Of a stretch of DNA of 64,000 bases, positions 26,379 through 37,703 are shown one piece after another. How positions within the stretch are numbered: position 1 is the stretch's first letter; each line of letters starts with the position of its first letter. The position numbers and the translations under genes are program-made. Under the pieces are notes generated by a model, which had not been told where the DNA came from, did not search any database, and was given only the letters and a program-made list of their open reading frames with translations. Source of the DNA: Lactococcus ileimucosae (GTDB taxonomy: Bacteria > Bacillota > Bacilli > Lactobacillales > Streptococcaceae); the NCBI RefSeq assembly GCF_943193185.1, contig NZ_CALPDE010000012.1, forward strand, positions 1 through 64,000. The letters run 5' to 3'.

Positions 26379-27374
26379 ATGAGAATCGCAATTGATGCTA
26401 TGGGTGGTGACTTTGCACCCGAGTCCATCGTTAAAGGAATTAATTCAGCAAAAAAAGAATTTCCAAATATTGAGTTTCAGCTCTACGGAGAACCTGAGGC
26501 TATTAAAGCGCATTTAGAAGATGAAAAAAATGTGAAAATCATCGCAACAACGGAGCTTATCGATTTCCACGATGAGCCGGTAAAAGCCATCCGCAAGAAA
26601 AAGGATAGCTCACTTGTTCGTGCAGTCAAGGCTGTCAAAGATGGCGAAGCTGACGCTGTTCTTTCTGCTGGAAATACAGGTGCTCTGCTTGCTGCTGGCT
26701 TATTTATTGTCGGACGAATCAAGCAAATCGACCGTCCTGCTCTTATGAGTACCCTTCCTACTGCAGATGGCACAGGCTTTGATATGCTTGACTTAGGGGC
26801 CAACGCCGAAAACAAACCTGAACACTTGGCTGACTTTTCCATTTTAGGCAGCTACTATGCGGCAAATGTACGCGGAGTTAAGAGTCCACGTGTAGCTCTT
26901 CTCTCTAATGGCTCTGAAGAATCTAAGGGTTCCGCAATGATCAAAGAAGCACATGCTTTGCTCTCAGATATTGAAGATATTAATTTCATCGGTAATATTG
27001 AATCGCGTGATATCCTAACTGGCGCAGCTGATGTCGTTGTCGCTGATGGTTTCACGGGAAACGCTGTGCTTAAAGCCATTGAAGGTACTGCAAGTGTTCT
27101 GATGCGTCAAATCAAAAACGGCATCATGAATGGAGGCTTTACCACTAAAATCGGTGGTGCTCTTGTGAAAAAAGAACTCAGCAAACTCAAAGACACGATG
27201 AGTACAGATAGCGCGGGTGGTGCAGCTTTAGTAGGTGTCAAAGCCCCTGTTATCAAGGCTCACGGCAACTCTAGTCCTGAAGCTATCGTTTCAACGATTC
27301 GCCAAATTCATCGAATGCTAGAAACAGATGTTACTGGCCAGCTGGTTAAGCATTTTGAAGATAAAGAAGAATAA
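26379..27374 (+). CDS. plsX: Phosphate acyltransferase PlsX
   Basis: 331 residues. Typical PlsX start [19 protein letters not shown], with [15 protein letters not shown] and [14 protein letters not shown]. It converts acyl-ACP to acyl-phosphate, the first step of phosphatidic acid synthesis with PlsY. The usual acpP neighbour is not present; a long inverted repeat follows. Confidence 0.95.
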   Translation: MRIAIDAMGGDFAPESIVKGINSAKKEFPNIEFQLYGEPEAIKAHLEDEKNVKIIATTELIDFHDEPVKAIRKKKDSSLVRAVKAVKDGEADAVLSAGNTGALLAAGLFIVGRIKQIDRPALMSTLPTADGTGFDMLDLGANAENKPEHLADFSILGSYYAANVRGVKSPRVALLSNGSEESKGSAMIKEAHALLSDIEDINFIGNIESRDILTGAADVVVADGFTGNAVLKAIEGTASVLMRQIKNGIMNGGFTTKIGGALVKKELSKLKDTMSTDSAGGAALVGVKAPVIKAHGNSSPEAIVSTIRQIHRMLETDVTGQLVKHFEDKEE

Positions 27375-27512
27375 AAAGAAGCTGGAACAAAAGTCCGAAT
27401 TTGGATGATATTAACCATAATCGTAAAAGTAAAATCGCTCAACCACGGCATTCTTATTTGCCGAAATCGAGCGATTTTTCATTATTTTGGACTTTTGTCC
27501 CAGCCTCTTTTT
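27373..27512. repeat. Nested inverted-repeat element between plsX and mgtA
   Basis: Outer arms GCTGGAACAAAAGTCC (27381-27396) and GGACTTTTGTCCCAGC (27489-27504) pair with one mismatch and are extended by A/T tracts. Inside lie a second stem (AAAATCGCTC / GAGCGATTTT, 27431-27478) and an innermost CGGCA/TGCCG hairpin. It can end transcription both ways between the convergent genes, but its 140-bp size and nested arms also suit a small non-coding repeat. Confidence 0.75.
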
Positions 27513-27513
27513 G

Positions 27514-30112
27514 CTAGTTGTATCTCTTGTAGTACAGGTTTTTTACAAGCTGCAGGAACAAGAGATAAACAACGATGATAATCAACCAGTAGATAAAGAA
27601 AGCTACTGGCAGATGTGCCAAATCAATAATTGACCCAAATGACCCTAAAATCAATGTAAAGCCAACGACGAATGCGCCAATTGTGGAAAGGATAACTGGC
27701 AATGAAGGTTGACTTTGCAAGAAGGGGACTTTTTTGGTACGCAAGATATGGAAAGCCAAAGCTTGTGTGCCTAAGCTGACTGCAAACCAACCTGCTTGGA
27801 AAAGGTTAGCATGGGCAACTGTGTTGAACCCAAAGACATACCAGAGTACAAGGAAAGTGATGATGTCAAAGACAGAAGATACGGGACCAACGATAAAGGC
27901 AAAACGTGCAAGGCCTTTGGTTTGCCATTTCACCGGGCGTGCAATCTCTTCTTCGTCAACATTATCCCAAGGGATTGCAAGTTGGCTCATGTCATAGATT
28001 AGATTCAAAGTTAAGATTTGTAAACTGAGCATGGGTAAGAAAGGCAAGAAGGCACTGGCCACCAAAACGGAAAAAACATTCCCAAAGTTTGAAGACAAAG
28101 TGATACGAATATACTTCATCATGTTTGTAAAGACTTTACGACCTTCGGTTACACCAGTTTCCAAGACCTGTAAACTTTTCTCAAGCAAAATAATATTTGA
28201 GGCATCTTTAGTGATATCGGCTGCAGTATCTACTGAAATCCCAATATCCGCTGCACGTAAACTTGGGGCATCATTTATTCCATCTCCCATAAAGCCGACC
28301 GTGTGGACCTTACGTATAAGCTCAATAATTCGTGCCTTTTGCATTGGATTTAATTTTGCAAAAAGGTGTACTTCCATAGCTGTGTTGAACAGCTCTTCAT
28401 CATCCATAAGATCAATTTCACTTCCAGTACAGTAACGGTCAACCGGAATTCCAACATCTTCACAAACTTTTTGTGCAACAATGGCATTGTCGCCTGTCAA
28501 CACCTTTACAGTTACACCGTGACTTTTGTAAACTATGGATTGCTTTGGCAGCAGATTCTTTGGCCGGATCAAGAAAGCCGATAAAACCAACAAGGGTCAT
28601 ATCACGCTCACTGGCAGAGTCAAAGTCTTCTAATTCTTCATCTGAAATGATTCGCTCCGCAATAGTGAGGCCACGCATGCCTTGCATATTCATTTCGCGG
28701 TTGACTTCTTTCATCTCTGCTAAACGCTCTTCTGTAATCTCAACACGTTTCCCGTCTTCCATCACATGTGTACAGATGGCTTGCATCTCCTCAACGGCAC
28801 CTTTTGTGACCATCAAGTTTTTATTGTCGGTTTTCACAACGACAGACAAAAGACGACGTGAGAAATCAAAGGGAATCTCGTCTACTTTTGTAATATTTTC
28901 ATTAGGCAATTCACGGCCTAATTTTTTGAAATAGTCAATCACAGCAACGTCCATCAGATTTTTCCAACCAGTTTGGAAGTTAGAATTGATAAAGGCTGAA
29001 TTTAATACCTCATCTGCCTTATTGCCCCGTGAGTTTACATATTCGACCATGACGACACGATCTTCTGTAATCGTGCCTGTCTTGTCCGTACAGAGGATAT
29101 CCATTGACCCGAGATTTTGAATTGCGGACAGATTTTTTACAATGACCTTTTCTTTACTGAGTGCTACCGCGCCCTTAGCCAAGTTGGCATTAACAATCAT
29201 TGGCAGCATTTCAGGAGTAAGACCGACGGCCACAGCTATTGCAAAGAAAAATGATGTTTCGAAATCGCCTTTGGTTATCCAGTTCAAAATTAATACGATA
29301 GGAAACATGATGGCAACCATAGTCAAAAGCATGTGGCTCACACGACTCAGCCCCTTATCAAAGGACGATTCAACCTTTGTAGTGGTTGCTTTACTGGCAA
29401 TGTCACCAAACATCGTTGAAGCACCCGTTTTAACAATTAAAATCTCACCATTTCCTGATAAGACATCGGTTCCCATAAAGAGGACATTAGGCGCATCAAG
29501 CGCTGAGGTCATCTTCCAGTCAATTTGCTCGTCTTCATCTAAATCTTCTGCTAAACGCTTCTCCACAGGGAAGGATTCCCCTGTTAAGGAGGCTTGATTG
29601 ATAAAGAGATCGCGGTGTGACAGCAGAATCGCATCTGCTGGAATCATGTCTCCCGTTTGAAGCTGAATAATATCGCCTGGGACCACTTCATCCATAGGAA
29701 TTTCAAAACTCTCCGCTCCACGCTTAACATTTGTAGTATTTTCAATCATCTCTCGCAGAGCAATTGAAGCTTTTTGCGACTTGTATTCTTGCACAAAACT
29801 TACACCAGCAGATACGGTAATCATGAGCAACATATAAAGTGCCCCTTCCCTATCTCCTGTCAATGCCGAAACAGCTGCTAAAAAAGCAAGGACAAGAACG
29901 AAAGGATTTTTAAAAGCATGGAACAGTATAATATACCAGGGAATGGGTTGCTGACTTGCAACCACGTTCGGTCCGTATTTGTCTAAGCGTTCCTCAGCCT
30001 GTTCAGCGTTCAAACCGGTAAAATTCGTGTTTAAACGTTCAAAAAGCTCGTCACGACTCAGCTGTGCCAACTCTTTAAGCACATCGTTTTTGTTTGTTTT
30101 AATTTTTTGCAT
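27514..30112 (-). pseudogene. mgtA: Mg2+-transporting P-type ATPase (MgtA-like), frameshifted
   Basis: Two overlapping frames together encode a full P3B-type ATPase of about 880 residues. The first (28460-30112) has the N-terminal region, TGES loop (SLTGESFP) and phosphorylation motif DILCTDKTGTITE. The second (27514-28593) continues with TGDNAIVAQKV, GDGINDAPSLRAAD and the C-terminal six helices. The break is at 28524-28527, where an A tract (CAAAAG on the coding strand) carries one base too many: removing one A joins HSLQ to SHGVTVKVLTGDN. Either a real frameshift mutation or an assembly/sequencing error. No Mg2+ riboswitch is seen in the 400 bases upstream. If functional it would import Mg2+. 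Confidence 0.88.
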
Positions 30113-30510
30113 ACTTGCACCTCCCTCATTTCTAGGGCGTAAACCTTTAAAAAGTTCACTTTTCTTTTATTATGGTGTGGTTTGCGAAATTCCTCTCTCT
30201 ATTCTACTACAAATGTTGAAAAAATATTGAGAAGTCTTCTTGTGAAGATTAAGAAAACAGCCTGATTTTATCTACAAAAGCTTCTCATACGCTTAAATTC
30301 TATACACGAAAATAAAAAAAGCACTACTAGTAGCACTCAATTATAATTTATCTGTCGCTCCTTTATAGAGTCCTCACTGTAAATAAGGTTAACACTTGGT
30401 TGACAGTTTCTTGATCATCTCAACATGTTTCTAACTCTCTCTGACAATGCTGTAAAAAACAATTTTTATCTGAGCCTTTTCCGACTTTACTTACAGTTAG
30501 TCACTTTAAG
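30113..30510. other. Intergenic region upstream of mgtA
   Basis: No gene and no M-box-like riboswitch recognised. It contains a terminator-like hairpin at 30314-30336 on the minus strand and AT-rich sequence that should hold the mgtA promoter. Confidence 0.5.
30314..30336 (-). terminator. Possible terminator of the OsmC gene
   Basis: On the minus strand GTGCTA, CTAG loop and TAGTGC (with two G:T pairs), followed by seven T. It lies 175 bases after the OsmC stop. Confidence 0.5.
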
Positions 30511-30951
30511 TTAGAAAAGCAGTTCCGCATCGAGTTCAATAGGAACTGAAGCCAAAGCTTTAGAAACTGGACACGTTACCTCAGTTTCTTTTGCTAACTT
30601 TTGAAATTCATCATCCGAAATTCCAGCAATCTTAGATTGGTTTTTCAGATGAATCTTTGTAATTGCAGGACCATCTGCAGTTACCGCAAAAGTCACATCT
30701 GCTTGTGTGTAAATGTTATTGACCTTGTAACCTTTTTCGCTCAAAAGCAGTGAGAAAGCCATGCTAAAACAAGCGGCATGCGCTGCACCTAAGAGTTCTT
30801 CAGGTGTTGTTATCGATGCAGAATGCTCTGCACGCGCTTCGAAATTATAAGGTGTGTCAGTAAATACTTGTGAAGAGTCCAGACTGATTGTGCCTGAGCC
30901 ATTTTCTAAATCGCCTTGCCATTGTGCGGATGCTGTGGATACATTTGCCAT
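30511..30951 (-). CDS. OsmC/Ohr-family peroxiredoxin
   Basis: 146 residues. OsmC fold with the two redox cysteines in AAHAACFSMAFS and ETEVTCPVSKAL; a Glu-Glu-Leu-Leu-Gly motif precedes the first Cys, as in the OsmC branch. It reduces organic hydroperoxides. ATG 30951 is chosen because AAGGAG lies just upstream; the ATG six codons earlier has no site. Confidence 0.9.
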   Translation of the reverse strand: MANVSTASAQWQGDLENGSGTISLDSSQVFTDTPYNFEARAEHSASITTPEELLGAAHAACFSMAFSLLLSEKGYKVNNIYTQADVTFAVTADGPAITKIHLKNQSKIAGISDDEFQKLAKETEVTCPVSKALASVPIELDAELLF

Positions 30952-30999
30952 ATATTTCTCCTTTTTCATAGTGTAAATAGTTCGATAGCTTCTACTCCA

Positions 31000-31028
31000 A
31001 GTATAGGTTTTTATTATGCCCTTTTCAA
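31000..31028 (-). promoter_or_regulatory. Promoter of the OsmC gene
   Basis: Minus strand: TTGAAA (31023-31028), 17-base spacer, TATACT (31000-31005). Confidence 0.65.
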
Positions 31029-31048
31029 GAAATTGAGCTCAGACTTAT

Positions 31049-31077
31049 TTGACATTATCTGAAAATAAATGTAGAAT
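31049..31077 (+). promoter_or_regulatory. trpS promoter
   Basis: TTGACA (31049-31054), 17-base spacer, TAGAAT (31072-31077). The predicted start is near 31084. Confidence 0.8.
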
Positions 31078-31083
31078 TTGAAC

Positions 31084-31330
31084 TATCAGAAGAGTAACTT
31101 TTCAAAGAATTCTTTAGGAAGTTGGCGGCGGTGCAAGCCAATGTTTTCGGAAAAGTGAATGGGCTGATGATAACAGATGATTTTAAGCAATATAAATCAC
31201 GGCTGCTCCCGTTAACAAGGCACTCGTTCCCATGACGAGCTAGAGGAAATTCTTAAGGGATTTCGAATTACGGTGGTACCGCGTGATAACGCCCGTAGAG
31301 CATTTTTACAATGCTTTATGGGCGTTTTTT
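31084..31330 (+). promoter_or_regulatory. T-box leader sensing tRNA-Trp
   Basis: T-box sequence GGTGGTACCGCG at 31272-31283 pairs with the uncharged tRNA end. Upstream are stem I features (TTGGC/GCCAA distal hairpin around 31119-31137) and a probable specifier TGG (Trp) at 31160-31162 in GTGAATGGGC. Downstream is a strong terminator (31288-31330: ACGCCCGTAGAGCATT paired with its complement, then T6). Low tRNA-Trp charging should favour the antiterminator and raise trpS expression. Confidence 0.92.
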
Positions 31331-31369
31331 GTTATAAAAATTCATACATCGAAAAAGGAGAGAACTATC

Positions 31370-32407
31370 ATGAATAAACCTACAATCTTAACTGGCGATC
31401 GTCCTACAGGCAAACTCCATATCGGACATTATGTTGGCTCACTTAAAAATCGTGTGCTTCTACAAAACACAGGAAAATATAACATGTTTGTTTTCCTTGC
31501 CGACCAACAAGCCCTCACCGATCATGCCAAAGAACCTGAGAAAATTATCCAATCTGTCGGCGATGTCGCTTTAGATTATCTGGCTGCTGGTCTTGAACCT
31601 GAAAAATCAACCATTTTTATCCAGTCCCAAATTCCTGAGTTGGCTGAACTTTCAATGTATTACATGAATTTAGTCTCTCTAGCACGACTTGAACGCAATC
31701 CTACAGTTAAGACAGAAATCGCACAAAAAGCCTTTGGCGAATCTATTCCTGCTGGTTTCTTAGTTTATCCTATCGCTCAAGCCGCAGATATTACAGCCTT
31801 TAAAGCAAATCTTGTTCCTGTAGGAAACGACCAAAAGCCAATGATTGAGCAATGTCGTGAAATTGTGCGCTCTTTCAATAATGCATACAACTGTGATGTC
31901 TTGGTTGAACCTGAAGGACTTTATCCAGAAAATGAAGCCGCGGGCCGTCTTCCTGGTCTTGACGGCAATGCCAAAATGTCTAAATCACTTGGTAACGGCA
32001 TCTATCTGGCTGACGATATGGATACGCTCAAAAAGAAAGTGATGAGCATGTATACAGATCCCGACCACATCAAGGTTGAGGATCCAGGTAAAATTGAAGG
32101 CAATATGGTCTTCCATTATCTGGATGTCTTTGGACGTGAAGAAGATGCTTCTACTATCGCTGAGATGAAAGCACATTATCAAGCTGGCGGCTTAGGAGAC
32201 GTAAAAACAAAACGCTATTTACTGGATATTCTTGATCGTGAACTCTCTCCAATTCGTGAACGTCGTATCGCATTCGCAAAGGACATGGGTGCTGTTTATG
32301 ACATGCTCAAAGAAGGCTCAGAAAAAGCACGCGCTGTTGCTGCAAATACCTTATCTGAAGTAAAATCAGCCATGGGTATTAACTACTTCAACGACAATAA
32401 CTTATGA
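31370..32407 (+). CDS. trpS: Tryptophanyl-tRNA synthetase
   Basis: 345 residues. Class I synthetase motifs: [14 protein letters not shown] (HIGH) and AKMSKSLGN (KMSKS). ATG 31370 with AAGGAG; the longer frame would run into the T-box terminator. It overlaps the next gene by 4 bases. Confidence 0.97.
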   Translation: MNKPTILTGDRPTGKLHIGHYVGSLKNRVLLQNTGKYNMFVFLADQQALTDHAKEPEKIIQSVGDVALDYLAAGLEPEKSTIFIQSQIPELAELSMYYMNLVSLARLERNPTVKTEIAQKAFGESIPAGFLVYPIAQAADITAFKANLVPVGNDQKPMIEQCREIVRSFNNAYNCDVLVEPEGLYPENEAAGRLPGLDGNAKMSKSLGNGIYLADDMDTLKKKVMSMYTDPDHIKVEDPGKIEGNMVFHYLDVFGREEDASTIAEMKAHYQAGGLGDVKTKRYLLDILDRELSPIRERRIAFAKDMGAVYDMLKEGSEKARAVAANTLSEVKSAMGINYFNDNNL

Positions 32408-33042
32408 CAAGTCAAGAAAAAATTGCTGCCTTTGCTCAGAAAATCCATAAAGACAATAATGACGGGCATGGTTTTGATCATATCAGCCGTGTCGTCAAGC
32501 TCGCGAAACAAATTCTCGATACTGAACCTCTTGCAGATTCTGATTTAGTTATTGCTGCTGCTTACTTGCATGATAGCTATGATGAAAAAATTTGCTCAAA
32601 TGTAGCCCAACAAAAGCAAGAGATTGCCTCCTTCTTGACTTCATTAGATTTTTCTAAAGAAAAACAAGATAAAATCTTTTACATCATCGACAACATGAGT
32701 TATTCTGCCAATCTTTTGGAGAAAAAAGAACTCGATATCAATGGTCAAATCGTCCAAGATGCTGATCGTATTGACGCGATGGGCGCATGGGGAATTGTAC
32801 GTACTTTAGAATATGGCTGGTCTAAAGGGCGCACCTTATATGACCCCACCATAAAGCCGCAACATTTTTCTAATAAAGACAACTATCATCAAAGTAAAGG
32901 GACAACACTTAATCATTTTTACGAAAAACTCTTTCTCCTCAAAGACTTTTTAAATACAGAAGAAGCCAAAAAAATGGCTAAAAAAAGGGATAAAATCATG
33001 CATGATTTTGTGGCTGCTATTGAGGAAGAATACGACATTTAG
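32404..33042 (+). CDS. HD-domain phosphohydrolase (YedJ-like)
   Basis: 212 residues. HD-superfamily metal motifs: H in [12 protein letters not shown] in [10 protein letters not shown], and a distal Asp in [11 protein letters not shown]. Predicted metal-dependent phosphohydrolase of unknown substrate, co-translated with trpS (ATGA overlap). Confidence 0.85.
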   Translation: MTSQEKIAAFAQKIHKDNNDGHGFDHISRVVKLAKQILDTEPLADSDLVIAAAYLHDSYDEKICSNVAQQKQEIASFLTSLDFSKEKQDKIFYIIDNMSYSANLLEKKELDINGQIVQDADRIDAMGAWGIVRTLEYGWSKGRTLYDPTIKPQHFSNKDNYHQSKGTTLNHFYEKLFLLKDFLNTEEAKKMAKKRDKIMHDFVAAIEEEYDI

Positions 33043-33061
33043 AAAGGCAGGTATTTCAGCT

Positions 33062-33829
33062 GTGGCTTTTGAAAAAAACTCTCCTCCTCAGGACACGTGT
33101 CTTATCTTTGCACATAGAGGTTCAAAATGTAATCGCCCTGAAAACACTTTGGCAGCTTTTCAGGAAGCTCTGCATGTAAACTCAGATGGCATCGAACTAG
33201 ACGTCCACCTGTCTAAAGATAATCAGCTGGTCGTCATTCATGACGAAAAAGTTAATCGAACAACTTCTGGAAGAGGTCGTGTTTGTGATATGACCTTAGC
33301 CCAATTAAAACAACTCGATGCCGGCTCTTGGTTTGACAAAGCTTTCCACAAAGAAAAAATCCCTACTTTAGAAGAAGTTCTGGATTTACTGCTAAAGGAA
33401 AACTTTGCAGGCTACTTGAACATAGAGATTAAGACCGATATCATAAATTATCCTGGCATTGAAAAACAGCTCTTTACTTTGATGAACACTCAAACTTTTC
33501 CCTTTAAAGTTATCTACTCTTCCTTTAATATAAATACGCTTCGCAACCTACACGCATTAGGCATTAAAGACGAAATCGCCTACCTTGCAGGAAAAACCTT
33601 TCAAAGAGTAGACCTCACTGTAATAGAAAGATTTATTACAAGCCTTCATTTGAAAAAAAATTATGTTTTTAGACACAAGAAACTGTTAGCACCAGACAAT
33701 AAACCGATTCGGCTTTGGGGCATTCATTCAGAAAAAGACATGTGCCTAGCCTTTCAGCATAACATATCTGGAATCTTCACAGACTTTCCCGAAAAGGCAC
33801 TTAAAATTCGAAAAAATCAGTCAAATTAA
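33062..33829 (+). CDS. Glycerophosphodiester phosphodiesterase
   Basis: 255 residues. GDPD motifs: FAHRGSKCNRPENTLAAF (catalytic His-Arg) and IELDVHLSKDNQLVVIHD, with the second catalytic His in VIHDE. It hydrolyses glycerophosphodiesters to glycerol-3-phosphate and an alcohol. No signal peptide, so cytoplasmic. Start taken as GTG 33062, 19 bases after the upstream stop with GGCAGG before it; the frame is open further upstream but inside the preceding gene. Confidence 0.85.
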   Translation: MAFEKNSPPQDTCLIFAHRGSKCNRPENTLAAFQEALHVNSDGIELDVHLSKDNQLVVIHDEKVNRTTSGRGRVCDMTLAQLKQLDAGSWFDKAFHKEKIPTLEEVLDLLLKENFAGYLNIEIKTDIINYPGIEKQLFTLMNTQTFPFKVIYSSFNINTLRNLHALGIKDEIAYLAGKTFQRVDLTVIERFITSLHLKKNYVFRHKKLLAPDNKPIRLWGIHSEKDMCLAFQHNISGIFTDFPEKALKIRKNQSN

Positions 33830-33849
33830 GATAAAACTCATTTCATTGT

Positions 33850-33875
33850 AAACATGCTCTACGCATGTTTTTATA
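33850..33875 (+). terminator. Terminator after GDPD gene
   Basis: AAACATGC, TCTAC loop, GCATGTTT, then T-rich sequence. Confidence 0.75.
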
Positions 33876-33945
33876 TATAGAAAAAATTCACAAACTTTAT
33901 TATAAAATTGTATAAGAGTCGCTTATGATAGCGGAGTCATTTTCC

Positions 33946-33974
33946 TTTACTTTCTATTTCACAAGGGATATAAT
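33946..33974 (+). promoter_or_regulatory. Promoter of the lplA-pdh operon
   Basis: TTTACT (33946-33951), 17-base spacer, TATAAT (33969-33974). Confidence 0.6.
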
Positions 33975-34035
33975 GAATTTGTATGTGTTAAATGGGAAAT
34001 ACATTTGACATATATTTCTAATGAAAGGAGAATCT

Positions 34036-35031
34036 ATGCAATATATTAATTATCTCGGGCAAGATGCCTATACCAACATTGCGATGGATTCTTGGTTATT
34101 AAATAATCTAAAAGCAGAGGAGCCTGTTTTTGCCCTTTGGCAAAACAAGCGTGCTGTTATCGTTGGACGTAACCAAAATACTTTTGCTGAGATAAATCAA
34201 GATTATATTGATCAACATGATATACAAGTTGTACGTCGCGTATCTGGTGGCGGTGCTGTCTACCATGACGAGGGAAATATTTGTTTTACATTTTTTGTCC
34301 CTGTAGCCAGTTCAGCCCAAGTTAACTTTCATCAATTTGTAAAACCAATGTATGATGCACTTCGCTCTCTTGGGATTGAAGCTGAAATCACTGGAAGAAA
34401 CGATCTTGAAATTGCTGGAAAAAAAGTTTCTGGTAATGCACAGCGTTATGCCGGTGGTTACCTTATGCACCATGGTACTTTACTCTGGGATACCGACGTG
34501 GAAGCGATGATTCGCTCACTCAATGTCTCTGATGAAAAGTTTGTCTCTAAAGCGGCTAAATCTGTACGCGCACGTGTCGGAAATATCAAAGACTTTGCAC
34601 CTGATTTGACTTTGGATACTTTTATTGATGCACTCAAATATTACTTAACCAATCAAGGTAAAGATGGCGAATATATTCTGAGCGATGAACAGCTGGCTGG
34701 TATAAAAGCTGCACGCGATGAACAATTTTCAACTTGGGATTGGAATTATGGTGAAAGTCCTAAATTCAGTTTCAACAATCATGCCAAATTTACTGGTGGG
34801 TCAATCGATATCCAAGTTGATGTTGATAATGGTCTGATTACTGATATTAATTTCTTGGGGGATTTCCTGGGTGTCCGTGACTGGCGTGATATCAAACAAG
34901 ATTTTATCGGTCTTCCGTTTAATCCAGATGCTGTACTTAAGGTTCTAGAAAAGAACAAAGAAGGACAATATTTTGGAACAATTGAAAACAATGAACTTTC
35001 ACAGCTCTTCAAAGCTGATGAATTGGTTTAA
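34036..35031 (+). CDS. lplA: Lipoate-protein ligase A
   Basis: 331 residues. LplA motifs: RRVSGGGAVYHDEGNICFTF and GNAQRYAGGYLMHHGTLLW (lipoate and substrate pockets), plus the C-terminal accessory domain. It attaches scavenged lipoate to the E2 lysines encoded downstream by pdhC. ATG 34036 has AAAGGAG; the ATG five codons earlier lacks it. First gene of the lplA-pdhABCD cluster. Confidence 0.94.
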   Translation: MQYINYLGQDAYTNIAMDSWLLNNLKAEEPVFALWQNKRAVIVGRNQNTFAEINQDYIDQHDIQVVRRVSGGGAVYHDEGNICFTFFVPVASSAQVNFHQFVKPMYDALRSLGIEAEITGRNDLEIAGKKVSGNAQRYAGGYLMHHGTLLWDTDVEAMIRSLNVSDEKFVSKAAKSVRARVGNIKDFAPDLTLDTFIDALKYYLTNQGKDGEYILSDEQLAGIKAARDEQFSTWDWNYGESPKFSFNNHAKFTGGSIDIQVDVDNGLITDINFLGDFLGVRDWRDIKQDFIGLPFNPDAVLKVLEKNKEGQYFGTIENNELSQLFKADELV

Positions 35032-35063
35032 AAAACGAGAATGAAGAAGAAAGGGAGATATTT

Positions 35064-36188
35064 ATGTCAAACAGCACAAAAATCCTCGATTTCAAAAAAC
35101 AATTAGAATTACAAGACAGCGCGTTTCCGACGCTCCAAATCTTAGACGAAAACGGAAAAATCGTTGACGAAGAGGGCCTTAAGCGTGCCGATCTTTCAGA
35201 TCAAGATTTAGTAGAACTTTTTAAAAACATGCTGCTTAGCCGTCAAATCGACATCCGTTGCATGAAACTTGCAAAACAAGGACGTATGGGATTCTTTGGA
35301 CCCACTGCAGGTCAAGAAGCTTCTCAAATGGCTTCTGCTTTTGCATTCACTGATGAAGACTGGCTTTTCCCAGGTTACCGTGACTTGCCACAGATTTACG
35401 CTAAAGGCTGGCCAATCTGGAAAGGGCTCCTCTGGTCTCGTGGACACCAACTCGGTAACGAGTATACAACAGACGAAGGCGCTGAAGTAAAATCTTGGTT
35501 CCCACAAATCATTATCGGTGCACAGTATATTGAAGCAGCTGGTGTCGCTTTAGGACTGAAAAAGCGTAAAAAAGATGCCGTTGCCTTTGTTTACACTGGT
35601 GATGGTGGTTCTTCTCAAGGGGACACTTATGAAGGGATTAACTTTGCCTCTGCTTACAAAGCACCACTTGTTGCCTTCATTCAAAACAACGGTTATGCGA
35701 TTTCAACGCCACGTGAACTCCAAACAGCAGCTCCTCACTTGGCAGCTAAAGGTTGGGCAGCTGGTGCACCCTCTATCGTTGTCGATGGTAACGATGCTAT
35801 TGCGATGTACTTGGCAGCTAAAGAAGCACGCGCTTGGGCGGTTGCTGGTAACGGTCCAGTCGTTATTGAAGCCCTTACTAACCGCTTGGAGCCTCACTCA
35901 ACAGCTGGTGATGACCCACTTCGTTACCGTAGCCAAGAAGGCCTTGATGCTTGGTGGGCGAAAGAGCCATTGCTCCGTATGCGCACTTACTTGACTGAAA
36001 AAGGTATCTGGGATGAGGCTCAAGAAGAAGCTTATATCGCTGAACTTGATGCGCGTATCGATGCAGACATCAAGAAAGCAAACAATGTTGAAAAACAAAA
36101 AATATCAAGTTTCTTGAAAAATACACTCGAAGTACCTAGCCAAGTAATGGTTGAGCAAATTGCAAAATTTGAAAGTGAGGGCAAGTAA
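35064..36188 (+). CDS. pdhA: Pyruvate dehydrogenase E1 alpha
   Basis: 374 residues. Thiamine diphosphate motif [18 protein letters not shown], with [12 protein letters not shown] and an E1-alpha C-terminus. With PdhB it decarboxylates pyruvate and loads acetyl onto the E2 lipoyl arms. RBS AAAGGGAG; gap of 2 bases to pdhB. Confidence 0.96.
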   Translation: MSNSTKILDFKKQLELQDSAFPTLQILDENGKIVDEEGLKRADLSDQDLVELFKNMLLSRQIDIRCMKLAKQGRMGFFGPTAGQEASQMASAFAFTDEDWLFPGYRDLPQIYAKGWPIWKGLLWSRGHQLGNEYTTDEGAEVKSWFPQIIIGAQYIEAAGVALGLKKRKKDAVAFVYTGDGGSSQGDTYEGINFASAYKAPLVAFIQNNGYAISTPRELQTAAPHLAAKGWAAGAPSIVVDGNDAIAMYLAAKEARAWAVAGNGPVVIEALTNRLEPHSTAGDDPLRYRSQEGLDAWWAKEPLLRMRTYLTEKGIWDEAQEEAYIAELDARIDADIKKANNVEKQKISSFLKNTLEVPSQVMVEQIAKFESEGK

Positions 36189-36190
36189 AC

Positions 36191-37171
36191 ATGGCAGTAA
36201 AAACTTATATTGCAGCAATCACAGAAGCGCTTGACTTGGCGCTTGAACGTGACGAAAATACATTAATCTTCGGTGAAGACGTTGGGCAAAATGGTGGGGT
36301 ATTCCGTGCAACTGATGGACTCCAAGCAAAATATGGTGAAGACCGTGTCTTCAATACACCACTTGCCGAATCTGGTATTGGTGGTTTGGCAATTGGTCTC
36401 TCAACTCAAGGCTTCCGTCCAATCATGGAAATCCAGTTTGGTACATTTGTTTATGAAGTTTTTGACTCCATTGCTGGACAAATGTCGCGTACACGTTATC
36501 GTTTCAACAACACACGTCATAACCCAATTGTTCTCCGTACACCTTATGGTATCGGTACAAAAACACCTGAAATGCATGCCGACTCTATCGAAGGTCTCTT
36601 TGCTCAAATCCCTGGGCTCCGTGTTGTTATGCCATCAAATCCGGCTGATGCTAAAGGTCTCCTTTTGGCAGCTATTGAAAATAACGACCCTGTAATGTAC
36701 CTCGAAAACTTGCACCTTTACCGTTCTATGAAAGGGGAAGTCCCGGAAGGTTACTATACTACACCTTTAGATCAAGCAGTTGTTGCCAAAGAAGGTTCAG
36801 ACGTTTCAATTATCGCTTATGGTGGTACAGTTCCTTTGGCCCTCAAGGCTGCTGAGCAACTTGAAAAAGAAGGGATCAGCGCGGAAGTTCTTGACTTGCG
36901 TACAGTGTCACCTCTTGATATCAAATCAATCGGTGAGACAGTTGAAAAAACTGGACGTGTTGTTGTCGTTCAAGAAGCACAACGTACAGCAGGGATTGCT
37001 GCTAACGTTATGGCGGAAATCTCAGAACGCTTTGTTCTGTCACTTAAAGCACCTATCGGTCGTGTAGCTGGGCCAGATTCTATCTTCCCATTTGCTCAAG
37101 CCGAAAACGACTGGGCAGTTAAAGCAGATGATATTGTGAACAAAGTGAAAGAGGTAGTAAATTATGACTGA
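36191..37171 (+). CDS. pdhB: Pyruvate dehydrogenase E1 beta
   Basis: 326 residues. [18 protein letters not shown] near the start and the transketolase-type domain ([15 protein letters not shown]), then the C-terminal domain with [12 protein letters not shown]. It forms the E1 heterotetramer with PdhA. Overlaps pdhC by 8 bases. Confidence 0.96.
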   Translation: MAVKTYIAAITEALDLALERDENTLIFGEDVGQNGGVFRATDGLQAKYGEDRVFNTPLAESGIGGLAIGLSTQGFRPIMEIQFGTFVYEVFDSIAGQMSRTRYRFNNTRHNPIVLRTPYGIGTKTPEMHADSIEGLFAQIPGLRVVMPSNPADAKGLLLAAIENNDPVMYLENLHLYRSMKGEVPEGYYTTPLDQAVVAKEGSDVSIIAYGGTVPLALKAAEQLEKEGISAEVLDLRTVSPLDIKSIGETVEKTGRVVVVQEAQRTAGIAANVMAEISERFVLSLKAPIGRVAGPDSIFPFAQAENDWAVKADDIVNKVKEVVNYD

Positions 37172-37703
37172 AATTTTTAAAATGCCTGATATCGGCGAAG
37201 GCATGCATGAAGGGGACATCGCCAACTGGCTTGTAAAAGTCGGTGATGTCGTTAAAGAAGACGATCCCGTAGCCGAAGTACAAAACGATAAGCTCATGCA
37301 AGAAATCTTATCCCCTTACTCTGGTAAGGTAACAAAACTTTTCGTTGAAGCTGGAACAACCGTTGAAGTTGGCGCGCCACTTATCGAATATGATGGAGAT
37401 GGCTCAAGCGAGGCAGCGCCAGCTGAAGCAATTCCTGATACTGCTTCAGAAGCTCCTTCAAGTGAGGCTCAAATCTTTACTATGCCTGATATCGGTGAAG
37501 GCATGCACGAAGGCGATATCGCCAACTGGCTGGTGAAAGTCGGAGACGATGTCAAAGAAGACGATCCAGTCGCTGAAGTTCAAAACGATAAGCTCATGCA
37601 AGAAATCTTGTCTCCTTACTCTGGTAAGGTAACAAAACTCTTTGTTGAAGCTGGAACAACTGTTGAAGTTGGCGCTCCACTTATCGAATATAACGGTAAT
37701 GGT
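37164..37703 (+). repeat. Tandem lipoyl-domain duplication within pdhC
   Basis: Two units of about 240 bp at a 300-bp period (37164-37403, 37464-37703), nearly identical in protein and similar in DNA. Confidence 0.9.

Noticed and set aside
30113-30510. Mg2+ riboswitch (M-box) before mgtA
   Set aside because: None of the conserved M-box segments were seen; only a terminator-like hairpin belonging to the neighbouring gene.
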